From: Sulfurimonas sp.
GTDB lineage: Bacteria; Campylobacterota; Campylobacteria; Campylobacterales; Sulfurimonadaceae
Reading direction: 5' to 3'
Assembly: GCA_026988315.1 (NCBI GenBank)
Contig: JALSLJ010000077.1
Coordinates: 1-44,312 of the forward strand
DNA length: 44,312 nucleotides
Shown piece by piece: positions 1 to 9,209 of the stretch; positions within the stretch are counted from its first letter, which is position 1, and each line of letters opens with the position of its first letter. The notes below the pieces were generated by a model. It had not been told where the DNA came from. It did not search any database and saw only the letters and a list, made by a program, of their open reading frames with translations. Position numbers and translations under genes: made by a program.

Positions 1-1
1 A

Positions 2-1888
2 GATGATGCACATAGATGTTTTATGGCGAGCACTCAATATATCGATCTTTTATCAAATATATCTAAGGAGATGCTCTCTAACTATGTTCAAAAAACAAAT
101 GCTATATATAAGAGCTCTATATTATACCTGTACATAATAGTTATCGCTTGCATCTTATCCTTTGTTGCCATTATTATACTCGCTTATTTGCTTGTGCGAT
201 TGGTAAAAAAAGAGGAAAAAAACACAGAAGAGTTGAGAATAGCTTCGTATGCTTTTGAATCTCATGAAGCTATGACAATAACTGATACGAATGGAGTTAT
301 TATAAAGGTAAATAGTGCATTTACAGATATAACTGGTTATACAGCCTCAGAGGTGATAGGTCAAAATCCACGAGTGCTAAAATCACAAAAACATAATGAT
401 GAATTTTTCAAAACTATGTGGGATAAACTTTTACAAGAGGGAAGATGGCAAGGGGAGATATATAATAAAAGAAAAAATGGTGAAATCTATCCAGAGATGT
501 TGTCAATTACTGCTATTAAAGACGAGAATGATACAACGACGCATTATATAGGACAATTTTTAGATATATCTGAGATAAAAAAAGCAAAAGAGATAGCACA
601 GTACCAAGCAAGTCACGATTTTTTAACATCGCTTTTAAATAGACGCTCATTAATTCTAAGACTCAACGAGGAGTTTATAAAGGCAAAAAGACACCATCTT
701 GTTCATGCCTTTCTCTTTATAGATCTCGATAATTTTAAAAGTATAAATGACAACTATGGGCATAATGTTGGCGATAAACTTATCAAAGAAACTGCTAATC
801 GTATCAAAACCATAACAAGACAAGAAGATATAATTTCAAGGATTAGTGGAGATGAATTTGGAATAATTCTTGTAAATATTGGAGAAAACGAAGCAGAAGC
901 GGCAAAAGCTGTACAACAAGTTTGTAGAAAAATTTTAGATTCAATATCTCAAGAATACCAAATAGACGAACACAAGATAAATATGACACTAAGCATAGGG
1001 ATAAAAATATTTCCAGATACTGAAAAAAATATTGAAGATATTATGATTCATGCTGATAAAGCGATGTATAAAGCCAAAAAAATGGGCAGAAATAAATTTG
1101 TATTTTTCAATACTGAGATTGAAAATGAATTAAAAGAGTTTACTCTTTTAGAAAAAGAGATAAAAGAATCTATACAAAATAAAAATTTTATATTTCATTA
1201 TCAACCGAAGGTTGATGTACAAAATGGGAGCATTGTAGGTGCTGAATTACTAGTTAGATGGATCCATCCAGTAAAAGGTTTATTGTTCCCTGATTCATTT
1301 ATTGATGTGTCTGAAGAGATTGGGGTAACACATCATTTCTCAACACTCGCTTTAGAAAATGGGTGTAAATTTATCAACAATAATAAAGATACATTTACGG
1401 GAACACTAGCTATAAACATCAGTTCACATGAGTTACTTCACCCAAAATTTGAAAGTAAAATAACATCAATTATATCTAAGCATAACACTGATCCAACAAG
1501 AATCGAACTTGAGATTACCGAATCCATGGTTATAGATAAATTTGATTTAGTTGTCAAAAAGATTACATATCTTCAAGAGTTTGGAGTTCAATTCTCTATT
1601 GATGACTTTGGAACAGGCTATTCTTCTATCACCTATCTGCAAAAACTACCAGTAAATACACTTAAAATAGATAGAGAGTTTTTAAATATTAGTGAACAAT
1701 CCAATAAAGAGCTAGTAAAAATGATGGTAAACATTGCAAAAACATTCAAGATGCATATTGTAGCAGAGGGTGTTGAGACGAAAGAACATCTTGAATTTAT
1801 AAAAAAGATTGGCATTGAATCCTATCAAGGATTTTTCTATTCTAAAGGTGTTGATGAGCAAAGCTTTAAAAAGCTACTACTCAATTAA
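2..1888 (+). CDS. PAS-GGDEF-EAL membrane signalling protein, 5' end outside window
   Basis: Cyclic-di-GMP synthesis/degradation protein. The frame is open to the window edge, so the ATG at 23 is probably internal and an upstream sensor region is missing. From that ATG, residues about 30-62 form a transmembrane helix, followed by a PAS domain (about 72-190), GGDEF (about 195-360) and EAL (about 370-615). The GGDEF motif reads SGDEF (residues 275-279), with an RQED inhibitory site five residues before it, so feedback by c-di-GMP is likely. The EAL domain has ELL in place of EAL, but the catalytic Glu408 is kept, as are LEITE, DDFGTGYSS, LKIDRE and AEGVET. Both activities look possible from sequence; which dominates cannot be told. 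It overlaps the end of the convergent transglutaminase-like gene by 8 nt. Confidence 0.93.
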   Translation, partial: DDAHRCFMASTQYIDLLSNISKEMLSNYVQKTNAIYKSSILYLYIIVIACILSFVAIIILAYLLVRLVKKEEKNTEELRIASYAFESHEAMTITDTNGVIIKVNSAFTDITGYTASEVIGQNPRVLKSQKHNDEFFKTMWDKLLQEGRWQGEIYNKRKNGEIYPEMLSITAIKDENDTTTHYIGQFLDISEIKKAKEIAQYQASHDFLTSLLNRRSLILRLNEEFIKAKRHHLVHAFLFIDLDNFKSINDNYGHNVGDKLIKETANRIKTITRQEDIISRISGDEFGIILVNIGENEAEAAKAVQQVCRKILDSISQEYQIDEHKINMTLSIGIKIFPDTEKNIEDIMIHADKAMYKAKKMGRNKFVFFNTEIENELKEFTLLEKEIKESIQNKNFIFHYQPKVDVQNGSIVGAELLVRWIHPVKGLLFPDSFIDVSEEIGVTHHFSTLALENGCKFINNNKDTFTGTLAINISSHELLHPKFESKITSIISKHNTDPTRIELEITESMVIDKFDLVVKKITYLQEFGVQFSIDDFGTGYSSITYLQKLPVNTLKIDREFLNISEQSNKELVKMMVNIAKTFKMHIVAEGVETKEHLEFIKKIGIESYQGFFYSKGVDEQSFKKLLLN

Positions 1889-3308
1889 CCTGTATTATCT
1901 TTTGAGGCATTAAACCTTTATACTTTGGCATACTTTGCCCAATACTAGCATTTATATATGTTGGATCTGCAACAATAAACTTCTTTGACCCTTTTTGAAC
2001 ACTATCCCCTTCCATAGGAACATATAGTGCTGTTGCCATATGGTCTTTGTATTTTAAGCCAACAACACTAATGCCAAAAAGCTCCTTTATAAGATAGGAA
2101 TAAAGCACCGCTCTATCTTCACAGTCTGATTTATCATAATAGAGTGTTTCCTCTGCAAACATAACTTTTTCGCGTCCAAATTGCTGGTCATCTCTCTGAT
2201 ACATAAAAGCATTTTGTACAAAATGCAAAACAAAGTTCATAGCATCGCTCGCTTGCTTTCCATCTACATATTTCTTAAGAGATGTTGCTATTGATTTGTA
2301 TGTTCTGCTATCTACTGGTGCATTAAAGTATGTTTGATAATCTGCTTGAGGATATGAAGCCATAAAATCTATAAGATTTTGATTATATTTGTATGCAATA
2401 TTATAACTTTTATTCAAATATTCAAATTTCAAGGTTTTACTTTTCATATCGGAACTAAGATTTGGAAGTGTTTTTATAGATAAATCCAATGGCTTATCAG
2501 CATCTGGATAATCATGTTTGTAAGTGTATAAGCTCCCTACACTCCCTTTATTATAATTTGAAACAACATAAAATTTCTTTTTAGAAAAACTATAATTTGG
2601 TGTTGAGTAGATCGTTTTCTTTGAGTAATGCATCAATACTATATGCTTATTAGCAAGTCCAACTTTGACATTAAATCCAAGCTTATTAAATAAAAACCAA
2701 CTTAATAGTTTTGACTCATCTGGATTTGAAAAAACTGCATCTGAATACAATAAAACAAGTTGGTATATGCCCCAATCATTTAGATTCATAGCTTTACTCA
2801 CACTTAGCAACTCTTGTACTAAATTTTCATATTCACTACTAGCAGCACCTTCAAAAAACGAAGATATCCCCTTTTGGTTTTGCGGAGTAAATTTTGCATT
2901 TTTTATCCCATCTGGCATATTAAAACCCAAAGCCGAACCATAGAAATTAAAAGTTATATCTTTTTTTGCTTCTTTAACTTTTTCGATTACTATTTGTTGT
3001 GGAGGTTTCACTTCTGTATGTTTTATCTCTTTTACTTTAATAGTAGTTTTTGGACCAACACTCTTAGTCTTTAGAGGTTTTGCTTTAGCTATCTCTTTTG
3101 GTTTAGGTTTTTCATATATCACTATCCCCTGTGCAGCTTTATACGCTTTAAACTCTTCTTTAAGATACTTATTAAAAGCATTATCTCTTTCGTCTTTAAA
3201 CTGCTTAAATGATTCTGCTTGTTCTCTTTTAAAATCTTCAAAACTTCCAGCATCAAGTAAAGATATACAAAGTACTAAAAGTAAACTAAAACGGCCAAAT
3301 AGCCTCAA
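1881..3308 (-). CDS. secreted transglutaminase-like (papain-fold) protein
   Basis: Probable exported protein with a transglutaminase-like core. The frame is open up to an ATG at 3383, but a TTG at 3308 gives a clean signal peptide (MRLFGRFSLLLVLCIS), has GGGGAA about 8 nt upstream, and cuts the overlap with flgH to 23 nt, so I chose it (475 aa). After the signal peptide comes a charged coiled-coil stretch, then a Lys/Pro-rich linker, then the C-terminal catalytic-type core. The core shows the Cys in SDCEDRA, the His in KDHMATA and the Asp in VADPTY, the usual Cys-His-Asp order. It is downstream of and overlapping flgH, so probably co-transcribed with it. A role in envelope or flagellar-ring assembly is only suggested by position; substrate unknown. 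Confidence 0.75.
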   Translation of the reverse strand: MRLFGRFSLLLVLCISLLDAGSFEDFKREQAESFKQFKDERDNAFNKYLKEEFKAYKAAQGIVIYEKPKPKEIAKAKPLKTKSVGPKTTIKVKEIKHTEVKPPQQIVIEKVKEAKKDITFNFYGSALGFNMPDGIKNAKFTPQNQKGISSFFEGAASSEYENLVQELLSVSKAMNLNDWGIYQLVLLYSDAVFSNPDESKLLSWFLFNKLGFNVKVGLANKHIVLMHYSKKTIYSTPNYSFSKKKFYVVSNYNKGSVGSLYTYKHDYPDADKPLDLSIKTLPNLSSDMKSKTLKFEYLNKSYNIAYKYNQNLIDFMASYPQADYQTYFNAPVDSRTYKSIATSLKKYVDGKQASDAMNFVLHFVQNAFMYQRDDQQFGREKVMFAEETLYYDKSDCEDRAVLYSYLIKELFGISVVGLKYKDHMATALYVPMEGDSVQKGSKKFIVADPTYINASIGQSMPKYKGLMPQKIIQVN

Positions 3309-4011
3309 TGATTTTTGTTCCCCAACCTTGATTTGTTGCACGCTCAACATCCCCCTCTGTTTTGTAAAGAATTTTAGCATCACTCATCTGAACAGAATCT
3401 ATTTTATTATACTGATCTATGTCATATGGACGAATAACACCACTAATTTGAATAATCTGTTTTTGATCATCTACTAATATCTCTCTTTTTCCAGTAATAA
3501 AATAATTTCCATTTTGCAAAACTTTTACTATTCTAGCAGATACTGTTGTGGCAAATGACGCATCTTTAGTGGCACTACCCTGTCCAGAAAAAGAGTTGGA
3601 CGAAGTAGAATTAAAACCAACATCAGTTATAGCACTTAATTTATTTGCATACTTTTGTGTTGCTGTCCCACTTGCTGCTCCACCAGCGAACACACCACCA
3701 CCCAAACTTGTTTTACTATCTTTTGTGAGCTGTTTTGCACCGCTATTTGAGCTTTTTGCAGTCTCTGAAATCACTACTCTGACTATATCATTTACATGCA
3801 TAGCCTTATGATCTGAAAACAGTGGATTATCCCCTTGACCAAAAATACTGCCAGTTGAAGTAAAATCTTGTTTATCTTCACGAGCAGGCATCTGTTCAAC
3901 ATAAGCCGGCGGTTTAAAGTCTATCTCAGGCTCTGTTAAACTAGCACTACATCCACTTAAAAGTAGTATAACATAAAGTGGCATGAAAAATATTAAAGTT
4001 GTTTTTAGCAT
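3286..4011 (-). CDS. flgH: FlgH, flagellar L-ring lipoprotein
   Basis: Outer-membrane L-ring subunit of the flagellar basal body. The 241-residue length fits the family. The N-terminus is a lipoprotein signal with lipobox LLSGC (Cys at about residue 21). Family features are the SIFGQGDNPLFSDHKAMHVNDIVRV-type segment (residues about 53-80), a Gly/Ser-rich middle, and the region around NYFITGKREI and ISGVIRPYDI near the C-terminus. The start is ATG with a purine-rich AGAGAG just upstream. A TATAAT on the minus strand at 4052-4047 gives a short leader. No sigma-54 -24/-12 pair was seen. The gene is the first of a pair with the transglutaminase-like gene. Confidence 0.95.
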   Translation of the reverse strand: MLKTTLIFFMPLYVILLLSGCSASLTEPEIDFKPPAYVEQMPAREDKQDFTSTGSIFGQGDNPLFSDHKAMHVNDIVRVVISETAKSSNSGAKQLTKDSKTSLGGGVFAGGAASGTATQKYANKLSAITDVGFNSTSSNSFSGQGSATKDASFATTVSARIVKVLQNGNYFITGKREILVDDQKQIIQISGVIRPYDIDQYNKIDSVQMSDAKILYKTEGDVERATNQGWGTKIIEAIWPF

Positions 4012-4042
4012 TGTGCTCTCTTTTATAAGGGATAGATTTAGA

Positions 4043-4052
4043 TATAATTATA
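4043..4052. promoter_or_regulatory. Overlapping divergent -10 boxes for yqeY and flgH
   Basis: The 66-nt gap between divergent flgH and yqeY holds TATAAT on the plus strand at 4043-4048 and TATAAT on the minus strand at 4052-4047. They overlap, so RNA polymerase bound for one gene should exclude the other. No -35 boxes are evident, which is normal for sigma-70 promoters in this phylum. Sequence match only. Confidence 0.5.
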
Positions 4053-4077
4053 GCAAAAATAGTTCCAAGGAAATGAT

Positions 4078-4521
4078 GTGGATTTACGAGATACAATTAA
4101 TCAAGATTTAAAAAATGCTATGAAAGCAAAAGAGACTAAAAAAAGAGATGCTTTGCGTCTATTAACAAGTGCTTTCAAGCAAATAGAAGTAGATGAAAGA
4201 AAAGAATTAACCGATGATGATGTTATAAAAATCATCCAAAAACAAGTCAAAAGTAGAAATGATGCGGCATCTCAATATAAAGACGCAAATCGTGAAGATT
4301 TAATGCAAATAGAACTAGATGAAATTGCTATATATACACCTTATCTTCCTGTGCAACTAAGCGATGATGAACTAGCAGCATCACTTAAAGATATTATCTT
4401 AAAAGTAGGTGCTTCAAGCATGAAAGATATGGGAAAAGTGATGGGCAGTGCTTCAAAAGAGTTAGCTGGTAAAGCTGATGGAAAAAGAATTAATGAGTGT
4501 GTAAAAAAACTACTTGGTTAA
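4078..4521 (+). CDS. yqeY: GatB/YqeY domain protein
   Basis: Small soluble YqeY-family protein of 147 residues, the usual length. The family resembles the tRNA-binding tail domain of GatB and is often linked to amidotransferase or tRNA-related functions; its exact role is unsettled. It starts with MDLRDTINQDLKNAMKAKE, the conserved family start, and contains KRDALRLLTSAFKQIEVDER and the C-terminal MGKVMG...LAGKADG segment. The start codon is GTG: AAGG lies 7 nt upstream, and the two nearby ATGs (4073, 4076) are in another frame. The last codons lie inside a terminator hairpin shared with trpC. Confidence 0.9.
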   Translation: MDLRDTINQDLKNAMKAKETKKRDALRLLTSAFKQIEVDERKELTDDDVIKIIQKQVKSRNDAASQYKDANREDLMQIELDEIAIYTPYLPVQLSDDELAASLKDIILKVGASSMKDMGKVMGSASKELAGKADGKRINECVKKLLG

Positions 4522-4536
4522 TGCCCAAGTAGTTTT
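4506..4536. terminator. Bidirectional terminator between yqeY and trpC
   Basis: A perfect 12-bp inverted repeat (AAAACTACTTGG / CCAAGTAGTTTT) with a 7-nt loop. The plus strand ends in TTTT; the minus strand continues into seven T from the A-run at 4503-4509. It sits over the stop codons of both convergent genes, overlapping the last codons of yqeY and the end of trpC. It is the natural end for the long minus-strand transcription unit. Confidence 0.85.
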
Positions 4537-5320
4537 ATCCAAATTTTAGCTTTCTAAGTGCTTCTTCCTCATCATCTGTTCTCATTAAAGACTCGCCAAC
4601 AAGAAATGCATCTACGCCAGCTTTACTTAAGTCTTCTAACTGTCCATGCTCATAAATGCCACTCTCAGCTACGATGATTTTGCCGTTTGGAATAAGAGGA
4701 ATAAGCTCATAACACAGGTTCATATTCATCTCAAATGTTTGTAGATTTCTATGGTTTATCCCTATTATGTCACTTCCTGCATATATAGCTTTTACTAAAT
4801 CTGGCTTATCATGAACTTCTACTAAAGCTTCCATCCCTAAGTGTCTTGTATATGCTAAAAGCTCTTTTAACTCTTTTTTACTCAGTGCCGCTGCTATAAG
4901 CAAAATAAAATCAGCACCATGAACTGTTGCTTCTAAAATTTGATATTTTGAAACTATGAAATCTTTTCTTAAAAGCGGGATGCCAACATATCTTCTAATC
5001 CCACCAAGATAATCCAATGAGCCCTGAAAAAAATGAGGCTCTGTGAGTATAGATATTGCACTGGCTCCCCCTCGTTCATAGGCTTGAGCAATAGCTAATG
5101 GATCAAAATTTTCACGAATTACACCCTTAGAGGGTGAAGCTTTTTTCACTTCAGAAATAATTCTATATGGATCTTCCTCTGTTGCTTGAAGATACGGGTA
5201 AACATCCCTTGGTACTCTTGCATTAAAGGCTAAAGAGCGACCTAACCAATCAAGCGAAAACTCTTTCTCACGCTTTACTAAATCTTCTTTTGTTTTTTTA
5301 ATAATATCATCTAGGATCAT
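4535..5320 (-). CDS. trpC: Indole-3-glycerol phosphate synthase
   Basis: Converts 1-(2-carboxyphenylamino)-1-deoxyribulose 5-phosphate to indole-3-glycerol phosphate in tryptophan synthesis; cytoplasmic TIM barrel. It has 261 residues, the monofunctional length with no TrpF fusion. Signature segments are [13 protein letters not shown] (catalytic Lys), [34 protein letters not shown] and VAESGI. It starts by a 4-nt ATGA overlap with the TPR lipoprotein gene upstream, so translation is coupled. No other trp gene lies in the window: this is an isolated trpC at the 3' end of a long mixed operon, closed by the hairpin at 4506-4536. Confidence 0.96.
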   Translation of the reverse strand: MILDDIIKKTKEDLVKREKEFSLDWLGRSLAFNARVPRDVYPYLQATEEDPYRIISEVKKASPSKGVIRENFDPLAIAQAYERGGASAISILTEPHFFQGSLDYLGGIRRYVGIPLLRKDFIVSKYQILEATVHGADFILLIAAALSKKELKELLAYTRHLGMEALVEVHDKPDLVKAIYAGSDIIGINHRNLQTFEMNMNLCYELIPLIPNGKIIVAESGIYEHGQLEDLSKAGVDAFLVGESLMRTDDEEEALRKLKFG

Positions 5321-6612
5321 TTTATACTTATACTCTCTTTATTTTTAATTTCTAAACATTTATTTATAATTTTAACATGAAAAACGACTTCTTCATCATC
5401 TCCACCCTCCAAATACACAACTTTATCCATTATTTCTTTTGCACGCTTGCATTCACCCAGTTTATAATAACCCCAGGCTAAAGAATCAAGATAAAAAAGT
5501 GATGTTGGTTCTCTCTTGAGAGCTTTTTTAACATATTCCATCCCTGCTTCTACATCTATCTCGTGATCAATCAATAGGTAACCTAAATAATTTAAAAAAA
5601 GTGGAGTTTCTTTGATTTGTACAGCTTTTTTTAGTTTTTTTATAACTCTATTTTGCATACTTGTGTCATTTTTATCTGCACTACTTTCATACTCATACAC
5701 TGCACTTTGAGCTAAAAATGTAACATCACCCCTCTCGAAGTATAGCTTTTGTGCTAATGGTGCAGCTTTTGCATAGTTTTGTGCATTTATGTATAGTTGC
5801 AACAATAGTTCGTCATCGCCACCACTTTTTTGCAAAAAAGCAATTAACTTCACATAATTTTTTTGATATGCATAAATTTGAATAATTCTTTTTGTGGTTT
5901 CATCATTTGGATCTATCTCATAGAGTCTTAAAGATGTAGATAAAAGTCCATCTATGTTATTTTCATCTGAATAAAATCCAAGAAGTCTTGAACATATAAG
6001 TTTTGAGCATCCATGCATTCTTGAATGTGTCTCTAACTGAGCTATCGCATCTTTTTTTCTTTGTAAATTGACATAAAGAATAATTGATATCTTATCCATT
6101 ATTTTTTCATTATACTCTTGTGCATAAGCACTTTCTAAATATTTTACAGCTGTATCAAACTTTTTTTGCTCAACATATATCCCACTCACTAAAAGATAAT
6201 CATCCACCTTTCGTGTTAGTGAAACGAGTTTCAGTGCTAGGTTTTTTGCTTCTTCCAATTTTTGGAGTTGAATCAATGCAATAATTTTCATACGCACCAA
6301 AGATAAATCTGATAATGTGCCCTTTAAAATTTCATCAATCCTTAAGACAACTTTTTCATTATCTTTAGCTGACAATTCATTTTGCAGTGAGCGATATAGA
6401 TACTCTTTTTTATCAGATTTTTCGTAAGTCATTTCAAATATTTTTGCAGCTGATTTATAATCTCCTATCTGTTCACTTCTAAGTGCTAAGAGTATATATG
6501 CGTCCTCCTCTTCAAAAGCTTTCTGATTTGGTTTTATTTCACTTTTTGGCTCAAGACCTAGACAACCAGCAAAGATAAAAATCAATACTAACGGTACGAT
6601 ACTTTTATACAT
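5317..6612 (-). CDS. TPR-repeat lipoprotein
   Basis: Probable membrane-anchored scaffold of 431 residues. The N-terminus is a lipoprotein signal ([12 protein letters not shown], Cys17), followed by serial helix pairs with tetratricopeptide spacing: a first set at about residues 35-200 (for example [21 protein letters not shown]) and a clear pair near 355-400 ([20 protein letters not shown]). TPR proteins hold protein complexes together; no partner can be named. It overlaps the YkgJ-type gene by 8 nt upstream and trpC by 4 nt downstream, so it sits in the middle of a coupled set. Confidence 0.85.
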   Translation of the reverse strand: MYKSIVPLVLIFIFAGCLGLEPKSEIKPNQKAFEEEDAYILLALRSEQIGDYKSAAKIFEMTYEKSDKKEYLYRSLQNELSAKDNEKVVLRIDEILKGTLSDLSLVRMKIIALIQLQKLEEAKNLALKLVSLTRKVDDYLLVSGIYVEQKKFDTAVKYLESAYAQEYNEKIMDKISIILYVNLQRKKDAIAQLETHSRMHGCSKLICSRLLGFYSDENNIDGLLSTSLRLYEIDPNDETTKRIIQIYAYQKNYVKLIAFLQKSGGDDELLLQLYINAQNYAKAAPLAQKLYFERGDVTFLAQSAVYEYESSADKNDTSMQNRVIKKLKKAVQIKETPLFLNYLGYLLIDHEIDVEAGMEYVKKALKREPTSLFYLDSLAWGYYKLGECKRAKEIMDKVVYLEGGDDEEVVFHVKIINKCLEIKNKESISIK

Positions 6613-6997
6613 CTCTCTTTCCTGTTATCACACCTGGACATTCTAAACTCAACTCATCAACTCTTGTTTTATAATAGTCCCAAAACGGAAAAGTCTTACA
6701 TTGTAAGGGTCTTGCATCATAAATTTTACATCCATTAGAGTCTCTGTTGTAAAATATACATTCATGTGAATCATTAAATATAATCTCTTTTATAGAGTAT
6801 TTATACCCTTTTTTAAAAAGGTATTGTTTAGTAAACTCATTCACTTGCATATGCAACAACTCAGCAATCTTTTCTATCTCACTCTTATTAACATAGATAT
6901 AGCCACTCTCACCCGTACAGCACCTTCCTTGACATGAGGAACAAGCAAGGGGATTAAAAGCAAATGAAAAACCATCTTTTTGTACTATATTTTGCAT
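6605..6997 (-). CDS. YkgJ-family cysteine cluster protein
   Basis: Small soluble protein (130 aa) of the YkgJ / UPF0153 type, a family predicted to bind zinc or an iron-sulfur cluster. The cysteine pattern is clear: CSSCQGRCC at residues 19-27, then HECIFYNRDSNGCKIYDARP and LQCKTFPFW in the second half. The function of the family is not firmly known. It overlaps the upstream methyltransferase by 13 nt and the downstream TPR gene by 8 nt. Confidence 0.85.
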   Translation of the reverse strand: MQNIVQKDGFSFAFNPLACSSCQGRCCTGESGYIYVNKSEIEKIAELLHMQVNEFTKQYLFKKGYKYSIKEIIFNDSHECIFYNRDSNGCKIYDARPLQCKTFPFWDYYKTRVDELSLECPGVITGKRDV

Positions 6998-7680
6998 TTA
7001 ATACTCTGAGTAGAAGCTTTTTTATAAATATTTTGAGCTTCACTAGAAAACTCATTCCCATCAAAACTAATAAGCGGTGGTAAAATCTTCATCAGTGATT
7101 TTGAACCATTCCTTACATGTATCATCACTAAAGAAGCCTTTTTATCTATTTTTGGATGTACAAATCGTACATCAACAACTCTTAATTTCACTCTATCAAG
7201 TGCAGCACAAATCAAACCAAATTGCGAAGCATCATAACAAAATATAAAATGTGCCTGCGGTTTTAACAGCCTTGTGATTTTTTTAAAAAAATCACCTATT
7301 GGCAAGTTACTATTATACCTTGCATTAAACAACATCTTATTATCACTTTTAGAAGCCCCATCATGATAAAAAGGGGGATTTGAAATTATATATTCATATT
7401 TATTACTTTCTTCAAGTTCTAAAAAATCACCCTCATGTATTGTACATGCAATTTTATTTACTCTTGCATTAGTAGTAGCATAACGAACAAAAATCTCTTG
7501 TTTTTCAACCGCTTCTAACTCTACACGGGGATTATCCCTCGCAACTAAAAGACCAACAATTCCACATCCTGCACCAACATCCAGAACTCTCCCTTTTGGA
7601 TTAAAAGAGCTTATAAAATCATATAAAAAAATTGAGTCACTATTGTAGCAGTACCCTGAATCAGGCTGGTAAAGTAGCAT
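6985..7680 (-). CDS. tRNA1(Val) (adenine-N6)-methyltransferase-like protein
   Basis: Class I SAM-dependent methyltransferase (231 aa) of the TrmN6/YfiC type, which modifies A37 of tRNA-Val1 in gamma-proteobacteria. The SAM-binding loop is VLDVGAGCGIVGLL (about residues 35-48) and the catalytic NPPF tetrad, typical of N6-adenine methylation, is at about residue 104. The early QPDSGYCYNSDS segment matches the family N-terminus. The exact tRNA substrate in this organism is inferred. It lies 14 nt downstream of the small 68-residue gene and overlaps the YkgJ-type gene. Confidence 0.8.
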   Translation of the reverse strand: MLLYQPDSGYCYNSDSIFLYDFISSFNPKGRVLDVGAGCGIVGLLVARDNPRVELEAVEKQEIFVRYATTNARVNKIACTIHEGDFLELEESNKYEYIISNPPFYHDGASKSDNKMLFNARYNSNLPIGDFFKKITRLLKPQAHFIFCYDASQFGLICAALDRVKLRVVDVRFVHPKIDKKASLVMIHVRNGSKSLMKILPPLISFDGNEFSSEAQNIYKKASTQSIKCKI

Positions 7681-7694
7681 CTAAATCTTTCTAA

Positions 7695-7901
7695 TTAGTT
7701 ATTTGGTGCTATGAAAATTTTAAAATCACCGAACTGTTCAGTAATTGTAAACTTATGCTTTTGACAAAAGTTAGACTTCATAATCCCTATCATATATTCA
7801 GCTTCTTTTTGAGCTTCCTCTTTCGTTTGAAACTCTTGAGATTCTACCATTCCACTTTTAAAAAAACATCTACATCCATTTTCAACCTTTACTTTATACA
7901 T
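7695..7901 (-). CDS. small conserved-looking protein, unknown function
   Basis: A 68-residue soluble protein that I do not recognise. It begins MYKVKVENGCRCFFKSGM, has three Cys, and a central amphipathic helix rich in Glu/Lys followed by a strand-rich end (HKFTITEQFGDFKIFIAP). The fold looks like alpha/beta without membrane segments. I accept it as a gene because it fits tightly between the last chemosensory gene (9 nt away) and the methyltransferase (14 nt away) and has a plausible AGGAGT site just ahead of its ATG. Confidence 0.7.
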   Translation of the reverse strand: MYKVKVENGCRCFFKSGMVESQEFQTKEEAQKEAEYMIGIMKSNFCQKHKFTITEQFGDFKIFIAPNN

Positions 7902-7910
7902 AGTAAACTC

Positions 7911-9209
7911 CTAAAAATCAAATATATCATCAAAATCATCGCCGCTATCTGCTGGCGCCTCATCCATTTTCAACATCCCACCAATTGTTTGACAATTTAC
8001 AACAATAGTATCATTCATAAAGTCAACACTTGGAGCACCCGTCTCAAATGACATCTCTATCCAATTTGACATATCATTACTAAAAGCCTTACACATTGGT
8101 CCAAGTTCTTTTGAGTATTTTATAAACTCAGGGATGTGTGTTGCCATATCGCTTGATAAAACAGCTAAAGCTTGTGAGATACTATATACTTCACTGTATG
8201 TAGAAAGGATAGAAGCCATTCTGTCTAAAAGTGTATATATTTCAACTATCTCTTCCTCTTGTATATCTCCACTTCCAACAATAAGCATTAGAGAATTAAG
8301 TTTACCAGCGTACTCCTGTAAATCACTTAAATCCTCCGCATCAAGATAGTCAAACACCTCTAAAACCTCTGCTGAAGCTTTATACTCTGTAGGTAAAACA
8401 GGCTCTTCTTGGGTAATAGCTACTGCTTCTAATTCTTCTATAGAAGACACCTTTTCTAGTTCAAAGGAGATTTTTGTATCTGCAACTTTATACTCACATG
8501 GAACACTGTTTTTCTTTAAAGTCAACTCTACAACTTTTGCTGGTAACTCATCTATTTTTGTAAGGGAAAAATAGATACAATCCTCAGAATCTTCTACATA
8601 TATTTCACTGATTATTGAGAGTCTAACTTGTATATCTGCTAAAGCAAATATAGCACGAACCACATCACTTAAATTATCATATTTCTCTTCAGCACTCAAA
8701 AGATAGTACTCCCAAAACTCTGAAAGTGCATCCTCCGAGTTTATTGAAAACTTAATATGTCTGCTAAAAATATTTGCTGTAAAAAGGTTTATTTTTGCTG
8801 TGTTAGCAACTTTTGCATGACTTCTTGCTTCAATTAATGTAAAATAATTCGCTATTCTACTTGTAAATATATCGGCGTTTACAGGCTTTGATATATAATC
8901 CTCTGCACCATTACTCAAAATAAGTTTTTGTCTCACGCTATCATCAACTGCAGAAACAGCGATAATCATAATTTTTTTATCATTTTCACGAATTAGTTTT
9001 GTAGCTTCAATACCATCCATATTTGGCATCATTATATCCATTAAGACTATATCGTAGGAGTTATCTTGACACATTTTAACAGCTTCCAACCCATCTTCAG
9101 CCTCATCGATTGAAATATTTACACCATCATTGTCATCCATATAATCTTCTAAAAGAAGTTTTAGTATCATTCTATTATTTTTATTATCATCCACAATTAA
9201 TATATTCAT
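7911..9209 (-). CDS. Response regulator with novel output region and acidic C-terminal tail
   Basis: Last of the chemosensory genes (432 aa). Residues 1-125 are an intact receiver: acidic pair VDD near the start, phospho-Asp in VLMDIMMPNMDG, and Lys in ISKPVN. Residues about 130-400 match no output domain I know; they are partly helical, lack a DNA-binding motif, and have no GGDEF or HD-GYP signature. The protein ends in an acidic-aromatic tail, SGDDFDDIFDF, resembling the tail of the CheZ-like protein in the same operon. Its start overlaps the histidine kinase gene by 4 nt (ATGA), so the kinase is its likely phosphate donor. Confidence 0.85.
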   Translation of the reverse strand: MNILIVDDNKNNRMILKLLLEDYMDDNDGVNISIDEAEDGLEAVKMCQDNSYDIVLMDIMMPNMDGIEATKLIRENDKKIMIIAVSAVDDSVRQKLILSNGAEDYISKPVNADIFTSRIANYFTLIEARSHAKVANTAKINLFTANIFSRHIKFSINSEDALSEFWEYYLLSAEEKYDNLSDVVRAIFALADIQVRLSIISEIYVEDSEDCIYFSLTKIDELPAKVVELTLKKNSVPCEYKVADTKISFELEKVSSIEELEAVAITQEEPVLPTEYKASAEVLEVFDYLDAEDLSDLQEYAGKLNSLMLIVGSGDIQEEEIVEIYTLLDRMASILSTYSEVYSISQALAVLSSDMATHIPEFIKYSKELGPMCKAFSNDMSNWIEMSFETGAPSVDFMNDTIVVNCQTIGGMLKMDEAPADSGDDFDDIFDF

